Assembly (NCBI RefSeq): GCF_000014045.1
Contig: NC_008209.1
Span: forward strand, 1,945,001-2,009,000
Source: Roseobacter denitrificans OCh 114
GTDB taxonomy: Bacteria > Pseudomonadota > Alphaproteobacteria > Rhodobacterales > Rhodobacteraceae
Direction of reading: 5' to 3'
DNA: 64,000 nt
Part shown: one piece after another, positions 17,769-27,271 of the stretch
How positions within the stretch are numbered: the stretch's first letter is position 1
Layout: each line of letters begins with the position of its first letter
Translations under genes and position numbers: made by a program
The notes under the pieces: generated by a model
Told to the model about the DNA's origin: nothing
Seen by the model: the letters and a program-made list of their open reading frames with translations, nothing else
Database searches by the model: none

Positions 17769-19723
17769 ACATCCAACTCCTCCACAAACTTCGCGTTTTC
17801 CTGAATATACTGGAAGCGCAGTTCGGGTTTCTTGCCCATCAAACGCTCCACCAGATCGCCCGTCTCGCCCGGTACGTCCTCGTCGATTGACACGCGGATG
17901 AGTTTGCGGGTCGTGGGGTCCATAGTGGTTTCCTTGAGGTCCTTGGCGTCCATTTCGCCCAGGCCCTTGAAGCGCGAGACGTCGATCTTGCCCTTGCCGC
18001 CCAGACCTTTTTCCAGCCAGTCGTTCTTTTCCTCCTCCGTCAGGCAGTAGACGCGTTTGGCCCCTTGAGTCAGCCGGAACAGGGGCGGGCAGGCCAGATA
18101 GAGGTGGCCCGCGTCGATCAGCGGCCGCATCTGGGTGTAGAAGAACGTCATCAGCAGGGCCGCGATATGGGCGCCATCCACATCCGCGTCGGTCATGATG
18201 ATGATCTTTTCATAGCGCAGATCATCGAGGTTGAATTTGGTGCCCATGCCACAGCCAAGCGCTTCGCACAGGTCCGAGATTTCGGCGTTGGTGCCCAGTT
18301 TTGACGACGCCGCCCCCAGCACGTTCAGGATCTTGCCCTTGAGCGGCAGGAGCGCCTGCGTGTTGCGGTTGCGCGCACCCTTGCCGGAGCCGCCGGCGCT
18401 GTCGCCCTCCACGATGAACAGTTCCGTGCCGGCGCGATCCTTTGAAGTGCAGTCGGTCAGCTTGCCGGGCAGGCGCAGTTTCTTGGTGGCCGATTTGCGC
18501 GCGGTTTCCTTTTCCTGACGGCGACGCAGGCGTTCTTCGGCGCGCAGCACCAGAAAATCGAGGATCGCCCCGGCGGATTTCGTATCCGCCGCCAACCAGT
18601 TATCAAAATGATCGCGCACGGCCCCTTCGGTCATTTTCGCGGCGGCTTCAGTGGACAAACGGTCCTTGGTCTGCCCGACAAAGGCGGGTTCGGCAATGAA
18701 GCAGGACACCAGCGCGCAGCCGCCGGATGTCAGGTCTTCACGCGTGATCTGCGCGGCCTTCTTGGTGTTGGACAACTCACCATAGGCCTTGATACCCTTG
18801 AGGATCGCAGCCCAGAACCCGGCCACATGGGTGCCCCCTTCGGGCGTGGGGACGGTGTTGCAGTAGGACTGGATGAACCCATCGCGTGAGGGTGTCCAGT
18901 TGATGGCCCATTCAACCTTGCCCGGTTCGCCGAATTTCTCTTTGAAATCAACGGACCCGGCAAAGGGGTTGTCGGCATAGGTGGTAGCAGTCCCGAGGGT
19001 TTCGCGCAGATAATCCGACAGGCCCCCGGGGAAGTGGAACGTCGCCTCCTGCGGGGTGTCGCCATCCGCGATGGCAGATTTCCAGCGGATTTCGACGCCG
19101 GAAAACAGATAGGCCTTGGAGCGGATGGAATTGAACAGCCGCGCAGGTTTGAAGCGGTGTGCGCCGAAGATTTCGGCATCCGCATGGAAGGTCACCGTCG
19201 TGCCGCGCCGGTTCTGCGTCGGGCCCAGTTCCTGCACGGGGCCAAGCGGCACGCCGCGCGAAAACCGTTGCTCAAAGAGTTGTTTGTTGCGCGCGACCTG
19301 CACCACCATACTGTCGCTGAGCGCATTCACCACCGAAGCCCCGACGCCGTGCAAACCGCCCGATGTCTCGTAAGCCTTGCCGGAAAATTTACCCCCCGCA
19401 TGCAGCGTGCAAAGGATCACCTCAAGTGCGGATTTGTCGGGGAATTTCGGGTGCGGGTCGATGGGGATGCCACGGCCATTGTCGCGGATGGTGATGGCGT
19501 AATCCTCGTGCAACTCGACCTCGATCCTTGTGGCGTGACCGGCGACGGCCTCATCCATCGAGTTGTCGAGCACTTCGGCCACCAGATGGTGCAACGCGCG
19601 TTCATCCGTGCCGCCGATATACATGCCGGGGCGCTTGCGTACGGGTTCGAGACCCTCGAGCACCTCAATGGAAGACGCATCATAATCTGTGGCCTCGGTC
19701 CCCGAGGAAAGAAGGTCATTCAT
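17765..19723 (-). CDS. parE: DNA topoisomerase IV subunit B
   Basis: A 652-residue ATPase subunit of topoisomerase IV, which with ParC decatenates daughter chromosomes. The GHKL ATPase domain shows VLEGLEPVRKRPGMYIGG, EVLDNSMDEAVAG and DNGRGIPID, and the transducer domain follows. The TOPRIM domain carries EGDSAGGSGKGARNR and the DADVDGAHI metal-binding acids. The C-terminus ends with the usual GLGEMDAKDLKETTMDP region. ParE rather than GyrB is supported by the short length without the GyrB insertion. The start at 19723 (MNDLLSSG) was chosen because upstream residues lack family similarity. Confidence 0.95.
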   Translation of the reverse strand: MNDLLSSGTEATDYDASSIEVLEGLEPVRKRPGMYIGGTDERALHHLVAEVLDNSMDEAVAGHATRIEVELHEDYAITIRDNGRGIPIDPHPKFPDKSALEVILCTLHAGGKFSGKAYETSGGLHGVGASVVNALSDSMVVQVARNKQLFEQRFSRGVPLGPVQELGPTQNRRGTTVTFHADAEIFGAHRFKPARLFNSIRSKAYLFSGVEIRWKSAIADGDTPQEATFHFPGGLSDYLRETLGTATTYADNPFAGSVDFKEKFGEPGKVEWAINWTPSRDGFIQSYCNTVPTPEGGTHVAGFWAAILKGIKAYGELSNTKKAAQITREDLTSGGCALVSCFIAEPAFVGQTKDRLSTEAAAKMTEGAVRDHFDNWLAADTKSAGAILDFLVLRAEERLRRRQEKETARKSATKKLRLPGKLTDCTSKDRAGTELFIVEGDSAGGSGKGARNRNTQALLPLKGKILNVLGAASSKLGTNAEISDLCEALGCGMGTKFNLDDLRYEKIIIMTDADVDGAHIAALLMTFFYTQMRPLIDAGHLYLACPPLFRLTQGAKRVYCLTEEEKNDWLEKGLGGKGKIDVSRFKGLGEMDAKDLKETTMDPTTRKLIRVSIDEDVPGETGDLVERLMGKKPELRFQYIQENAKFVEELDV

Positions 19724-19809
19724 ACCGCTGCTCTTTTTTGTGTTGGTTTGACCATGAGTATGGCAGAGGCGCCGCTTGGGGAAAAGACCGTGTCGCCGCG
19801 CGCATGCCG

Positions 19810-20160
19810 TCACAGCGCAAAAAGCTGTCGCAGGCGGCGGGTCTGCCCCTTCGCGCTGTGCACACAGCGCCGCGGTGTGTGCGGCCATCGCGCAGGATCA
19901 AGGTGATCCGTCAGATCGGTGATCTGAGCGCCGAAGAGCGGCCATCGCCCGATGGATATGGCATGCACCTGTTCGCGCAGTTGCAAAAGTGCTTTGGCCA
20001 TGCGTGCAACCCCTGGCAGCCGCGCGAGGGGCACAAGCCCGCGACGTCACGGAGCGTGAACGCATGTGCCAGATCAAGCGCCAGCGCTGCGCGGGAGGGG
20101 CCGGTTTCGGCCGGATGCGTGGCAAGGACGATGCGTGGATCTGTGCCCTTTGGCCTCAGA
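19810..20160 (-). other. Possible frameshifted gene remnant upstream of parE
   Basis: The parE start and the alpha/beta-hydrolase stop are 453 bases apart with no clear gene. On the minus strand, one frame from about 20160 reads as protein-like sequence (TDPRIVLATHPAETGPSRAA, then DVAGL) and stops making sense near 20037. A different frame then continues as VPLARLPGVARMAKALLQ and runs to a stop at 19810. Adding one G near 20036 would join them. No convincing start codon or ribosome site is seen. It may be a decayed small gene or chance; nothing else was found in the interval. Confidence 0.22.
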
Positions 20161-20176
20161 GCACCAGCCGCCCGTT

Positions 20177-21460
20177 TTATTCGCCCTTCAGCTTGGTTTC
20201 AAACCTGAGGCCATTGGCGGTGCGCGGAGCAAAGCCGGTCCAGAAGGTGTGATCTTCGGTTGGTTCGGCGTTTTCATCCAGCGCGATGACACCGTCGGCC
20301 CCATTCGGGATAAGCTCGAGGTAGGGTTGCTTGGTTGCGTCGTTCTTGAGGTGAAGATCGAAAAACGCGGTCGCGAAATGCTGGGCGATGTTGTTCATCC
20401 GCACGGTATCCCAGACGGGATCGGCGTAATGCTCAAACGGGACAAAATCGAGGGTGTCGACAGGCTCCCAGCTTTCGATCGGAGCGGGGATCGGGGCGGC
20501 GGCATTGTGATTGGCATATTCAAACGTCAGCAGATGCCGGTCGGTGCCGGTCGCCTCGTCAAAAATGGTTCGGATTGCCTCATAAAGGGAAACATCATCC
20601 GAACTGCCCGCCATCAGCAGCGTCGGTGTGCGCAGTCCCGCCATGCTGCCCGCATCCCATAGCCCTGCATTTCGACCCCATGGTCCGATCGCGATGGTGG
20701 CCCGCACCCGAGGGTCCACAAGCGCCTCGTGCTGTTCTGATCCGGCAAGATGCGCGGCCAGCAGGCCGTTGGGTGTGCCCCAGCTGTATTCGGTCGCAGC
20801 CTCCGTCACCCCGGCGCCGGCAAAGACCAGCGCGCCATACCCGCCCATCGAGTATCCGATCACCCCGACCACATCCGTGTTGATGATCTCGCCCAGCGGC
20901 GTGTCCGTCTCTGCCAGATAGTCGATGACAAATCGCTGATCGAGCGGCCGGTTCAGCAGCGTGGATCCGATTGCCGCCTGATCGCTGTAGGTGCTGTCAG
21001 CGTGATCAATGGCAACCGTGACATAGCCTTTTGACGCGAGGTTCTCACCCAGATGCGACATCAGATAGCGGTTGCCGGGATAGCCGTGGCTGATCACGAT
21101 GAGGGGATAGCGCTCCGACGTGGCCGGTGGCGCGTCACGCTGTGCACGACCGCTCAGGGTCACGACGGAGACGCCATCGCGCAAAATGGCAGAATAGCTG
21201 CCGCGTTCACTGGCGGGAGCGCTGCTTGGATACCATATCTCGACAGTAAGCGGGCGATCATACATCGGGATGTCATCGTCCGTAATCGAAACGACATCAA
21301 TCTGATCCGGGTTGACCATCGACAGCGTCTGCACACCGATTGGCATGGCGCCATAGGGGGCGAGTTCGGGAGCGTCGGGTCTTATCTGATCAATCGAGTT
21401 GGAAAACACCGGCGCTGCAGCTAGGCTCGCAATCGCAGCGATCCTGGTGGTTGTCTTCAT
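20177..21460 (-). CDS. Exported alpha/beta hydrolase
   Basis: A 427-residue protein with an N-terminal signal-like segment (MKTTTRIAAIASLAAAPVFS), so it probably acts in the periplasm. The alpha/beta hydrolase core is clear: oxyanion region VISHGYPGNRYLMSHLGE, nucleophile elbow GYSMGGYGALVF, and a late TPTLLMAGSSDDVSLYE acid segment before a histidine in FEYANHNAAA. Overall it resembles dienelactone-hydrolase or platelet-activating-factor-acetylhydrolase-like esterases. The substrate is unknown. Divergent from the MATE gene across 235 bases that include GTATCCG/CGGATAC arms at 21573-21606. Confidence 0.85.
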   Translation of the reverse strand: MKTTTRIAAIASLAAAPVFSNSIDQIRPDAPELAPYGAMPIGVQTLSMVNPDQIDVVSITDDDIPMYDRPLTVEIWYPSSAPASERGSYSAILRDGVSVVTLSGRAQRDAPPATSERYPLIVISHGYPGNRYLMSHLGENLASKGYVTVAIDHADSTYSDQAAIGSTLLNRPLDQRFVIDYLAETDTPLGEIINTDVVGVIGYSMGGYGALVFAGAGVTEAATEYSWGTPNGLLAAHLAGSEQHEALVDPRVRATIAIGPWGRNAGLWDAGSMAGLRTPTLLMAGSSDDVSLYEAIRTIFDEATGTDRHLLTFEYANHNAAAPIPAPIESWEPVDTLDFVPFEHYADPVWDTVRMNNIAQHFATAFFDLHLKNDATKQPYLELIPNGADGVIALDENAEPTEDHTFWTGFAPRTANGLRFETKLKGE

Positions 21461-21695
21461 TCTTGGGCTCCGGTCGGTGCCGCCGTAATTGACAGCACCC
21501 GTAAAGTGACAGACTCCCCCAGAAAATCAAGCGCTTAAGAACTGTTTTTTAGGTTGACCCGTGATCAGTATCGTATCCGCGTGGCCTGAAAATGTGTCAC
21601 GGATACAGGATGGCTGTGTCGGTTGTGTCGCAAATTGTCCTGATCCGGGCGGCTGGCCTCTTTCGTTCGGGGCAACGCAGGCGTATGGAAAACCA

Positions 21696-23069
21696 ATGCA
21701 AGCCAGTGTCACATATCCCCAGCACGCACGTGCCATCCTGAGCCTCGGCCTGCCGCTTGTCGGCGGGCATTTGGCGCAGATTGCCATCGGCATGACCGAC
21801 ACGGTCATGTTGGGGTGGTATTCAGTCGAAGCGCTGGCGGCGGTGACGCTGGGGTCTACCTATTTCTTTGTGCTGTTCATCTTCGGGTCGGGTTTTGCCT
21901 GGGCTGTGATGCCCATGGTGGCGTCTTTCGCGGCAAAAGGGGATGAAATCGGGCTGCGCCGCTGCACGCGCATGGCGCTCTGGCTCAGCCTTGGGTTCAG
22001 CTTTCTCGCCATGCCGTTGATGATCTGGTCCGAGCCGATTTTGCATCTGATCGGGCAGGAGGACAGTGTTGCAAGAGATGCCAGCGCCTACCTTGAGGTG
22101 GCGGCCTATGGCATCATACCCGCCTTGCTGGTGATGGTGATCAAATCCTATCTGGCGGCGTTGGAGCGCACGCAGGTGGTGCTTTGGGTGACGATCCTGG
22201 CGGCGGTGGTCAATGCGATCGCCAATTATGCGCTGATCTTCGGCAACTGGGGTGCGCCGGAACTTGGCATCAGGGGGGCCGCGATTGCATCGCTGATCAC
22301 GCAAACGGTGTCGCTGATCGGGGTGGTGGTTTATGCGCGGCTCAGCTTGCCGGAGCATGCCCTGTTCCAGCGCCTGTGGCGGGCCGACTGGCAGATGTTG
22401 CTGCAAGTTTTTCTGTTGGGCTGGCCCATCGGTCTTACCGCGCTGGCAGAAGTGGGCCTGTTCGCAGGTTCCGCCGTAATGATGGGATGGCTGGGCACGG
22501 TGCCGCTGGCGGCCCATGGGATTGCGTTACAACTGGCGTCGATCACCTTCATGGTGCATCTGGGTCTGTCCAATGTCGCCACAATTCGCGCGGGCAACGC
22601 TCATGCGCGTAATGACCCGGTTCAGATGGGGCGGGGCGGCAAGATGGTCACCTTCATGTCGCTTGGCTTTGCGGCCCTGACGATCATCATTTTCCTCGCC
22701 GTACCCGAAACGCTTTTGTCGCTGTTCATGCAAGAAGACGACCCGCAGCGCGCGGGGATCATGGCCATCGGCGTTGGGCTCCTGGCGATGGCCGCCCTGT
22801 TTCAACTGGTGGATGGGGCCCAGGTCATCGCACTGGGACTCTTGCGCGGGGTGCAAGACACCAAGATTCCGATGATCTATGCCGCCGTCAGCTATTGGGG
22901 CGTGGGCATCCCGTGCTCTTATGTGTTTGGGTTCGTTCTTGGGTTGGACGGGATCGGCGTGTGGCTCGGCCTCGTTGTCGGGTTGTCGGTGGCGGCGCTC
23001 CTGTTGTCACAGCGATTTTGGGGCGTTACTTTGCGCACGCTCAAGGCCACCGAGGGAGAGCCGCCTTAA
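21696..23069 (+). CDS. MATE-family multidrug/Na+ efflux transporter
   Basis: A 457-residue inner-membrane exporter with about twelve hydrophobic helices. The N-terminal lobe includes LGLPLVGGHLAQIAIGMTDTVMLGWYS, a hallmark of NorM-type MATE proteins; the second lobe repeats the pattern at WPIGLTALAEVGLFAGSAVMMGWLG. MATE pumps exchange Na+ or H+ for cationic compounds. The start at 21696 was preferred to 21561 because the upstream part is not hydrophobic and looks non-coding. Its stop abuts repeat copy B. A second MATE gene lies at 46484. Confidence 0.92.
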   Translation: MQASVTYPQHARAILSLGLPLVGGHLAQIAIGMTDTVMLGWYSVEALAAVTLGSTYFFVLFIFGSGFAWAVMPMVASFAAKGDEIGLRRCTRMALWLSLGFSFLAMPLMIWSEPILHLIGQEDSVARDASAYLEVAAYGIIPALLVMVIKSYLAALERTQVVLWVTILAAVVNAIANYALIFGNWGAPELGIRGAAIASLITQTVSLIGVVVYARLSLPEHALFQRLWRADWQMLLQVFLLGWPIGLTALAEVGLFAGSAVMMGWLGTVPLAAHGIALQLASITFMVHLGLSNVATIRAGNAHARNDPVQMGRGGKMVTFMSLGFAALTIIIFLAVPETLLSLFMQEDDPQRAGIMAIGVGLLAMAALFQLVDGAQVIALGLLRGVQDTKIPMIYAAVSYWGVGIPCSYVFGFVLGLDGIGVWLGLVVGLSVAALLLSQRFWGVTLRTLKATEGEPP

Positions 23070-23166
23070 AGCGTCATGCGAAAAACCCGGATCACGCAAC
23101 GCTGCCTGACATCAAAGATTTCAACGCGTTACGTGGTTCTTGATGTTTCGGTTAATTCGTCAGGCG
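23070..23166. repeat. Copy B of the dispersed palindromic intergenic repeat
   Basis: The element begins one base after the MATE stop (AGCGTCATGCGAAAAACC) and ends near 23166 (TTCGTCAGGCGC). The centre is TGACATC-AAA-GATTTCA at 23107-23123, and the outer arms ATCACGCAACGC and GCGTTACGTGGT are nearly complementary. It aligns end to end with 3072-3163 and with the reverse complement of 39488-39586. The convergent gene ends 60 bases further on, so here only one side touches a stop codon. Confidence 0.85.
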
Positions 23167-23225
23167 CAGTAGACGCCGGGCCTGTACAGGCGGCAGGCGC
23201 TATTGCCAAAAGCGACGTGGCACTG

Positions 23226-24008
23226 TCAGTACGGCGTCCAACGGCTCAGATGGTCCATCACCTCGCGCAGCGTTTCCCGCAGGGGTCCGGCTTTTTCAGC
23301 GTCGTAATGCCCGCCTTCGCCCTCACGCTCTTCCGTCAGGTAGCATCTTTCGTGCACGTCCATATCAAAGGCATGCGTGTTTGCCTTTGGCCTGCCATAT
23401 TGGCGCGTGGTCAACCCGGTTCGCAACTGACCGTTGAACGTCACACTATGGGCGCTGCTACTTTTAACCAGCGTGGCCAGTTTCATCGACAGGCTGACAG
23501 CGCAGGATGCCCCCAAATGCGTGGAGAATTCGATGTCCGGTACATCTGAGCCAGCGGCGTTCGTGTCGCGCCTTGCCCGACAGTTCAGCACAATCGCATG
23601 GCCATATTTGGCGCGTACGCGGGCAATCTGTGTGGCCAGCGCTGCATGATAGGGCGCGAAATACAACGCCCGCCAAACCCTTGCGTCACTCACGCTGGGC
23701 GGCGTGTCCCAGATACCGGTGCCATCGCGATCAATCAGGGGGATCACGCCGAGCATGCCATCGCGCGCACGCAATTCCGAGCCTTTTGAGACCGCATCCA
23801 CATCCGAGACATAGCGATGAAAGTTGGTGCGAATGGTCGTTGCATCCTGTGCCAGACCGCTGAGCAGCCGGTCAAGATATCGGTCATTGGAGGTAAAATA
23901 GCGGCTTTGATCATGCAGGCGCTCCACCAGTTCGCGCCGGATATTCGTGCCGGTATAGGGCATCGCAACGATCAAAGGGCCATTTCCCGGAATTATTTCC
24001 AACGGCAT
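23226..24008 (-). CDS. HutG/N-formylglutamate amidohydrolase-family protein with degenerate active site
   Basis: A 260-residue protein with the overall layout of N-formylglutamate deformylases, which release formate and glutamate in histidine breakdown. Family landmarks can be traced: VAMPYTGTNI near the N-terminus, RYLDRLLSG, APYHAALATQIARVRAKYGHA, TRQYGRPKANTHAFDMDVHE. The residues expected to bind metal look replaced: MPHTGT reads MPYTGT, DWHVDR reads DRYLDR, and the D-A/C-H-S segment reads LNCRARR. It is therefore probably a non-catalytic or re-purposed member. No other hut genes are nearby. Confidence 0.7.
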   Translation of the reverse strand: MPLEIIPGNGPLIVAMPYTGTNIRRELVERLHDQSRYFTSNDRYLDRLLSGLAQDATTIRTNFHRYVSDVDAVSKGSELRARDGMLGVIPLIDRDGTGIWDTPPSVSDARVWRALYFAPYHAALATQIARVRAKYGHAIVLNCRARRDTNAAGSDVPDIEFSTHLGASCAVSLSMKLATLVKSSSAHSVTFNGQLRTGLTTRQYGRPKANTHAFDMDVHERCYLTEEREGEGGHYDAEKAGPLRETLREVMDHLSRWTPY

Positions 24009-24121
24009 GCGGATACCCCCCCAATATCAGTGAATGCAGCGGCAAGATCATACTGGTAATTTGACAGCGCGGAGTTCACGCGCCGTTCGGTCAATCTGTC
24101 ACTGCACACGACAGCCATCGG

Positions 24122-24958
24122 TCAGGTCTGCTTTTTGTCGTTCACGACATTCATCTGGGCCAGCCCGCTTTGTCCAAGGTCGACCTTGGCAAAAGGTCCG
24201 CCGTGACACATCTGCCCCGGGTCGGTGGTATCAACCGGCTCTGCCTGTGCGAGAACCTCGGCGGCATAGACTTCGGCATTGTCGATGGGGCGGTAGCCCA
24301 GAAAGCTCGCTTTGGCATTGTCCACGGGCGCGCGGTCGTTGTTGGACACGCCGTAGATGATGCTGAACCCCACCGATGGCGTGTCGATGGCACGGGTGAC
24401 GAGTTGGATCAGGTCGGGATAGCTCAGCCATGATCCCAGGGCGCGCGTGTTGTTGACTTGCGCGCAGGAGAGGATGCGCAGGTGAACGGATTCCAGCCCG
24501 CGTTTGTCCCAATACATCCGGCCCAGATCTTCGGTAAAGCATTTGGCGAGCCCATAAAACGTATCGGGGCGGTGTTCTGCGTCGATTCCGATGAAATCGG
24601 ATTTCAGATGCATGCCTACCGCGTGGATTGACGAGGCATAGACGATCCGTTTCACACCGGCCTTATACCCGGCTTCCCAGATGTTGTAGGAGCCGACAAA
24701 GTTCGGACCCAGCAATTCCTCAAAGGGTTTTTCATCCACGATGGCCCCGAAATGCACCACCATATCGGCCCCCTCGAGCACCGGCGCAATCTGGTCCATC
24801 TGCGCAAGATCGGCTTTGACATAGGTTTCGCCCGCATAAAGCGTGCCGATATCGTCCACGATATCCGTGCTGACCAACGTGTCACAGAGCGCGGTGAGCG
24901 GCTCGCGCAGGTAAGAGCCAAGGCGACCTGCGGCTCCTGTCAAAACCAGTTTCTTCAT
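24122..24958 (-). CDS. NAD-dependent epimerase/dehydratase-family protein, uronate-dehydrogenase-like
   Basis: A 278-residue extended SDR enzyme. The Rossmann loop GAAGRLGSYL (residues about 8-17) fits GxxGxxG, with an acidic STDIVDD end of strand 2 favouring NAD. The active site has YASSIHAVG and the Y-x-x-x-K pair YGLAK. Segments LRILSCAQVNNTRALGSWLS and YGVSNNDRAPVDNAKA resemble bacterial uronate dehydrogenase (Udh), which oxidises galacturonate or glucuronate to the aldarolactone. Substrate assignment is tentative. It precedes the hutG-like gene and follows the FAD oxidoreductase gene on the same strand, 16 bases apart. Confidence 0.82.
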   Translation of the reverse strand: MKKLVLTGAAGRLGSYLREPLTALCDTLVSTDIVDDIGTLYAGETYVKADLAQMDQIAPVLEGADMVVHFGAIVDEKPFEELLGPNFVGSYNIWEAGYKAGVKRIVYASSIHAVGMHLKSDFIGIDAEHRPDTFYGLAKCFTEDLGRMYWDKRGLESVHLRILSCAQVNNTRALGSWLSYPDLIQLVTRAIDTPSVGFSIIYGVSNNDRAPVDNAKASFLGYRPIDNAEVYAAEVLAQAEPVDTTDPGQMCHGGPFAKVDLGQSGLAQMNVVNDKKQT

Positions 24959-24974
24959 ATTTGTCTCCCTGCCG

Positions 24975-26168
24975 TCAGATCACGGCTTTTTCCAAGAATT
25001 TCTCGCCCCGCAGGACACGTTCGACCCCAAAGGGCGCAAGATCAAGACTGCGATAGGCACCATAGGCGATCCATTCGGCGATGCCGCGCCCGATGGCCGG
25101 GGCCTGCTGCAACCCGTGACCCGAGAACCCGTTCACAAAGACAAAGTTGCTCACTTCCGGGTGCGGGCCGAGAATGGCGTTCTGATCCAGCGTATTATAA
25201 TCGTAATGTCCAACCCACATGTTCACCAGCTTGATCCGTTCGAACTGCGGGATGCGATGGGCGATGATGGGCCAGAATTTCTCTTCCCACAAACTGTGAT
25301 CCGCCTCGAAATCATCGACATCAACTGCGGGGTCCTGGTCCGGCCCGCCGCCGGCCATGTAATACCGCCCATCGGTGCGGAAATGCACACCGGAGGGGTC
25401 GATCGTCAGCGGCAGATCCCGGTCAAGCGGTTCGGCGGCGTCAAAGATGTACGTGTAGCGGCGGCGGGCCTCCACGGGGATGTCGAGGCCCGCCATGCGC
25501 GCAGTGGCAGCCGCTCGGGTGCCTGATGCATTGACCACCAGCCCGCAGGAGAGCGTCGCGCCGGACTTCAGCGTCACACTTTCCACGCGGGTGCGGGCAC
25601 GCGTCATGGCGACGACCTCATCGCTCAGATACTCCGCGCCGTTCTTGCGCGCTGTGCGCCGAAGGCAGTCAAACATGGTGCCGCCGTCAAAATACCCTTC
25701 GTTCACGCGGTTATGGTTGGCGGCCAGAATATCGTCGAGGTTGTAAAACGGGTAGGCGGCGGCGATCTCATCGCGCAGCATATGCCGGGTACCTGCGCCC
25801 AACTGCGCCTGCACCTGCTGGCTTTCGCGCAATGTGTCGGCCTGCGCGGCTGTGTCGGCCAGATAGAGATAGCCGAAGTTTTGCAAGGCAAGCGCGGGTA
25901 CGTCATCCGACGCGCCCATAAACTTTTGAAAGTTATGGATAAATTCCGCCCCGAATTGCGAGATCGCAATGTTGGTCGGGTTCGAGAATTGCTGCCGGAT
26001 ACAGCTGTTGGTCAGGCTGGTGGCGGCCTGTGCATAAGTCGGGTCTTTTTCGATCACGAGGATGCGGCCGTCAAAGCCCGCCATCTGCGTCAGCCACCAC
26101 GCAATGCTGGAGCCGTAGATGCCGCCGCCGACGATCACAACATCATAACTGGCGTGTTTGGGGTTCAT
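24975..26168 (-). CDS. FAD-dependent oxidoreductase, DAO (glycine/sarcosine oxidase-like) family
   Basis: A 397-residue flavoenzyme. The N-terminal dinucleotide site is YDVVIVGGGIYGSSIAWWL, followed by ILVIEKDP. Later FAD contacts include LVVNASGTRAAATA and the C-terminal FVNGFSGHGLQQAPAIGRGIAE, the usual closing motif of DAO-family amine oxidases and dehydrogenases. Likely substrates are N-methylated or secondary amino acids, but the substrate is not fixed by the sequence. The start at 26168 (MNPKHASYD) places the Rossmann motif near the N-terminus. It may share a transcript with the SDR gene downstream. Confidence 0.88.
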   Translation of the reverse strand: MNPKHASYDVVIVGGGIYGSSIAWWLTQMAGFDGRILVIEKDPTYAQAATSLTNSCIRQQFSNPTNIAISQFGAEFIHNFQKFMGASDDVPALALQNFGYLYLADTAAQADTLRESQQVQAQLGAGTRHMLRDEIAAAYPFYNLDDILAANHNRVNEGYFDGGTMFDCLRRTARKNGAEYLSDEVVAMTRARTRVESVTLKSGATLSCGLVVNASGTRAAATARMAGLDIPVEARRRYTYIFDAAEPLDRDLPLTIDPSGVHFRTDGRYYMAGGGPDQDPAVDVDDFEADHSLWEEKFWPIIAHRIPQFERIKLVNMWVGHYDYNTLDQNAILGPHPEVSNFVFVNGFSGHGLQQAPAIGRGIAEWIAYGAYRSLDLAPFGVERVLRGEKFLEKAVI

Positions 26169-26251
26169 CGTAATCCTCGAAAATCGCGGTGCCGCCAAAG
26201 CAGGATCACAGGTCTGCCCACGGCGTCAAGCCTTCAGCCGGTCAAAGCAGG

Positions 26252-27271
26252 TCATGCCGTTTGTGCAAGCTGGCGCGCATCGTGGGCCAAAAGCGCAATC
26301 ACATCGCGCAACCGCTCTGTATCCTTGGGGTTTGAGGCGTTGCCCTCCAGCCCGCGGCGCCGCACCCCTTGCAGGATCGCAAGCAGGCGGAAATAGGAAA
26401 ACACCAGATAGAATGTCCAGTTGTCCGGCACCGAAATCTGTCGCCGCGCGCAATAGGCGGCCACATAGGCGGCCTCATCCGGCAACCCAAGGGCGGCACG
26501 ATCCACCCTCCCCAGGCCGCGAAAATGACCGGCATGGGGCAGCCGCCAATGCATGCACTGATAGGCAAGGTCGGCCAGCGGGTGGCCGAGGGTGGACAAC
26601 TCCCAATCCAAAACGGCCAGAACGCGCGGCGCGTCGGGCGCAAAGATCATATTGTCGATGCGGTAATCGCCATGCACGATACTGCTCGCGCCGTCATCGC
26701 TCACCATGTTTGTGCTGAGCCATTCCATGAGCCAGAGCGCATCAGGCAGCGGCGCGCGCGCAGCTTGCTGGTATTGACCAGACCAGCGGGTCACTTGCCG
26801 TTCGAAGTAATTGCCCGGCTTGCCGTAATCGCCCAACCCGATGCTGTCGGGCACAACGCTGTGCAACCGAGCGAGCGTTTCGTTCATGGCGTCATAGATC
26901 GCGGCTCGCTCTGCCGGGGACATGCCGGTCAGAGCCGGATCCCAGAAGATGCGGCCTTTGACCATCTCCATCACCATGAACTGCGCGCCCAGCGGGGTGT
27001 CTTCACCGCTCAGATGCAGCACATGGGGCACCGGCACATCTGTGCAGGCCAGCGCCTGCATCACGCGGAATTCGCGATCCACCGCATGGGCGGATTTCAG
27101 CAGGACACCGGGGGGTTTGGCGCGCAGCACGAAATCCGTGCCCCCACTGGTGAGCCGGTAGGTCGGGTTGGATTGCCCATCCGAGAATTTTTCGATGCCG
27201 TCCAGCGACCCGAATCCCGGCACGTGTGTGGCCAGATACGCCTCCAGCGTTTTGTGATCATAGCTGTGCAT
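26252..27271 (-). CDS. APH-family phosphotransferase of the ACAD10/11-LvaA type
   Basis: A 339-residue kinase-fold protein. Visible motifs are DGQSNPTYRL in the nucleotide loop, FVLRAKPPG with the lysine, SIVHGDYRIDNMIF as the Brenner catalytic loop with its aspartate, and VLAVLDWELSTLGHPLADLAYQCM as the metal-binding D-W/L-E segment. This branch is the one fused to acyl-CoA dehydrogenase in animal ACAD10/11 and represented by LvaA of Pseudomonas levulinate catabolism, which phosphorylates the 4-hydroxyl of 4-hydroxyacyl-CoA. The start at 27271 is favoured over 27277 because AGGGGG then lies at normal spacing. Divergent partner: the acyl-CoA dehydrogenase at 27370. Confidence 0.87.
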   Translation of the reverse strand: MHSYDHKTLEAYLATHVPGFGSLDGIEKFSDGQSNPTYRLTSGGTDFVLRAKPPGVLLKSAHAVDREFRVMQALACTDVPVPHVLHLSGEDTPLGAQFMVMEMVKGRIFWDPALTGMSPAERAAIYDAMNETLARLHSVVPDSIGLGDYGKPGNYFERQVTRWSGQYQQAARAPLPDALWLMEWLSTNMVSDDGASSIVHGDYRIDNMIFAPDAPRVLAVLDWELSTLGHPLADLAYQCMHWRLPHAGHFRGLGRVDRAALGLPDEAAYVAAYCARRQISVPDNWTFYLVFSYFRLLAILQGVRRRGLEGNASNPKDTERLRDVIALLAHDARQLAQTA

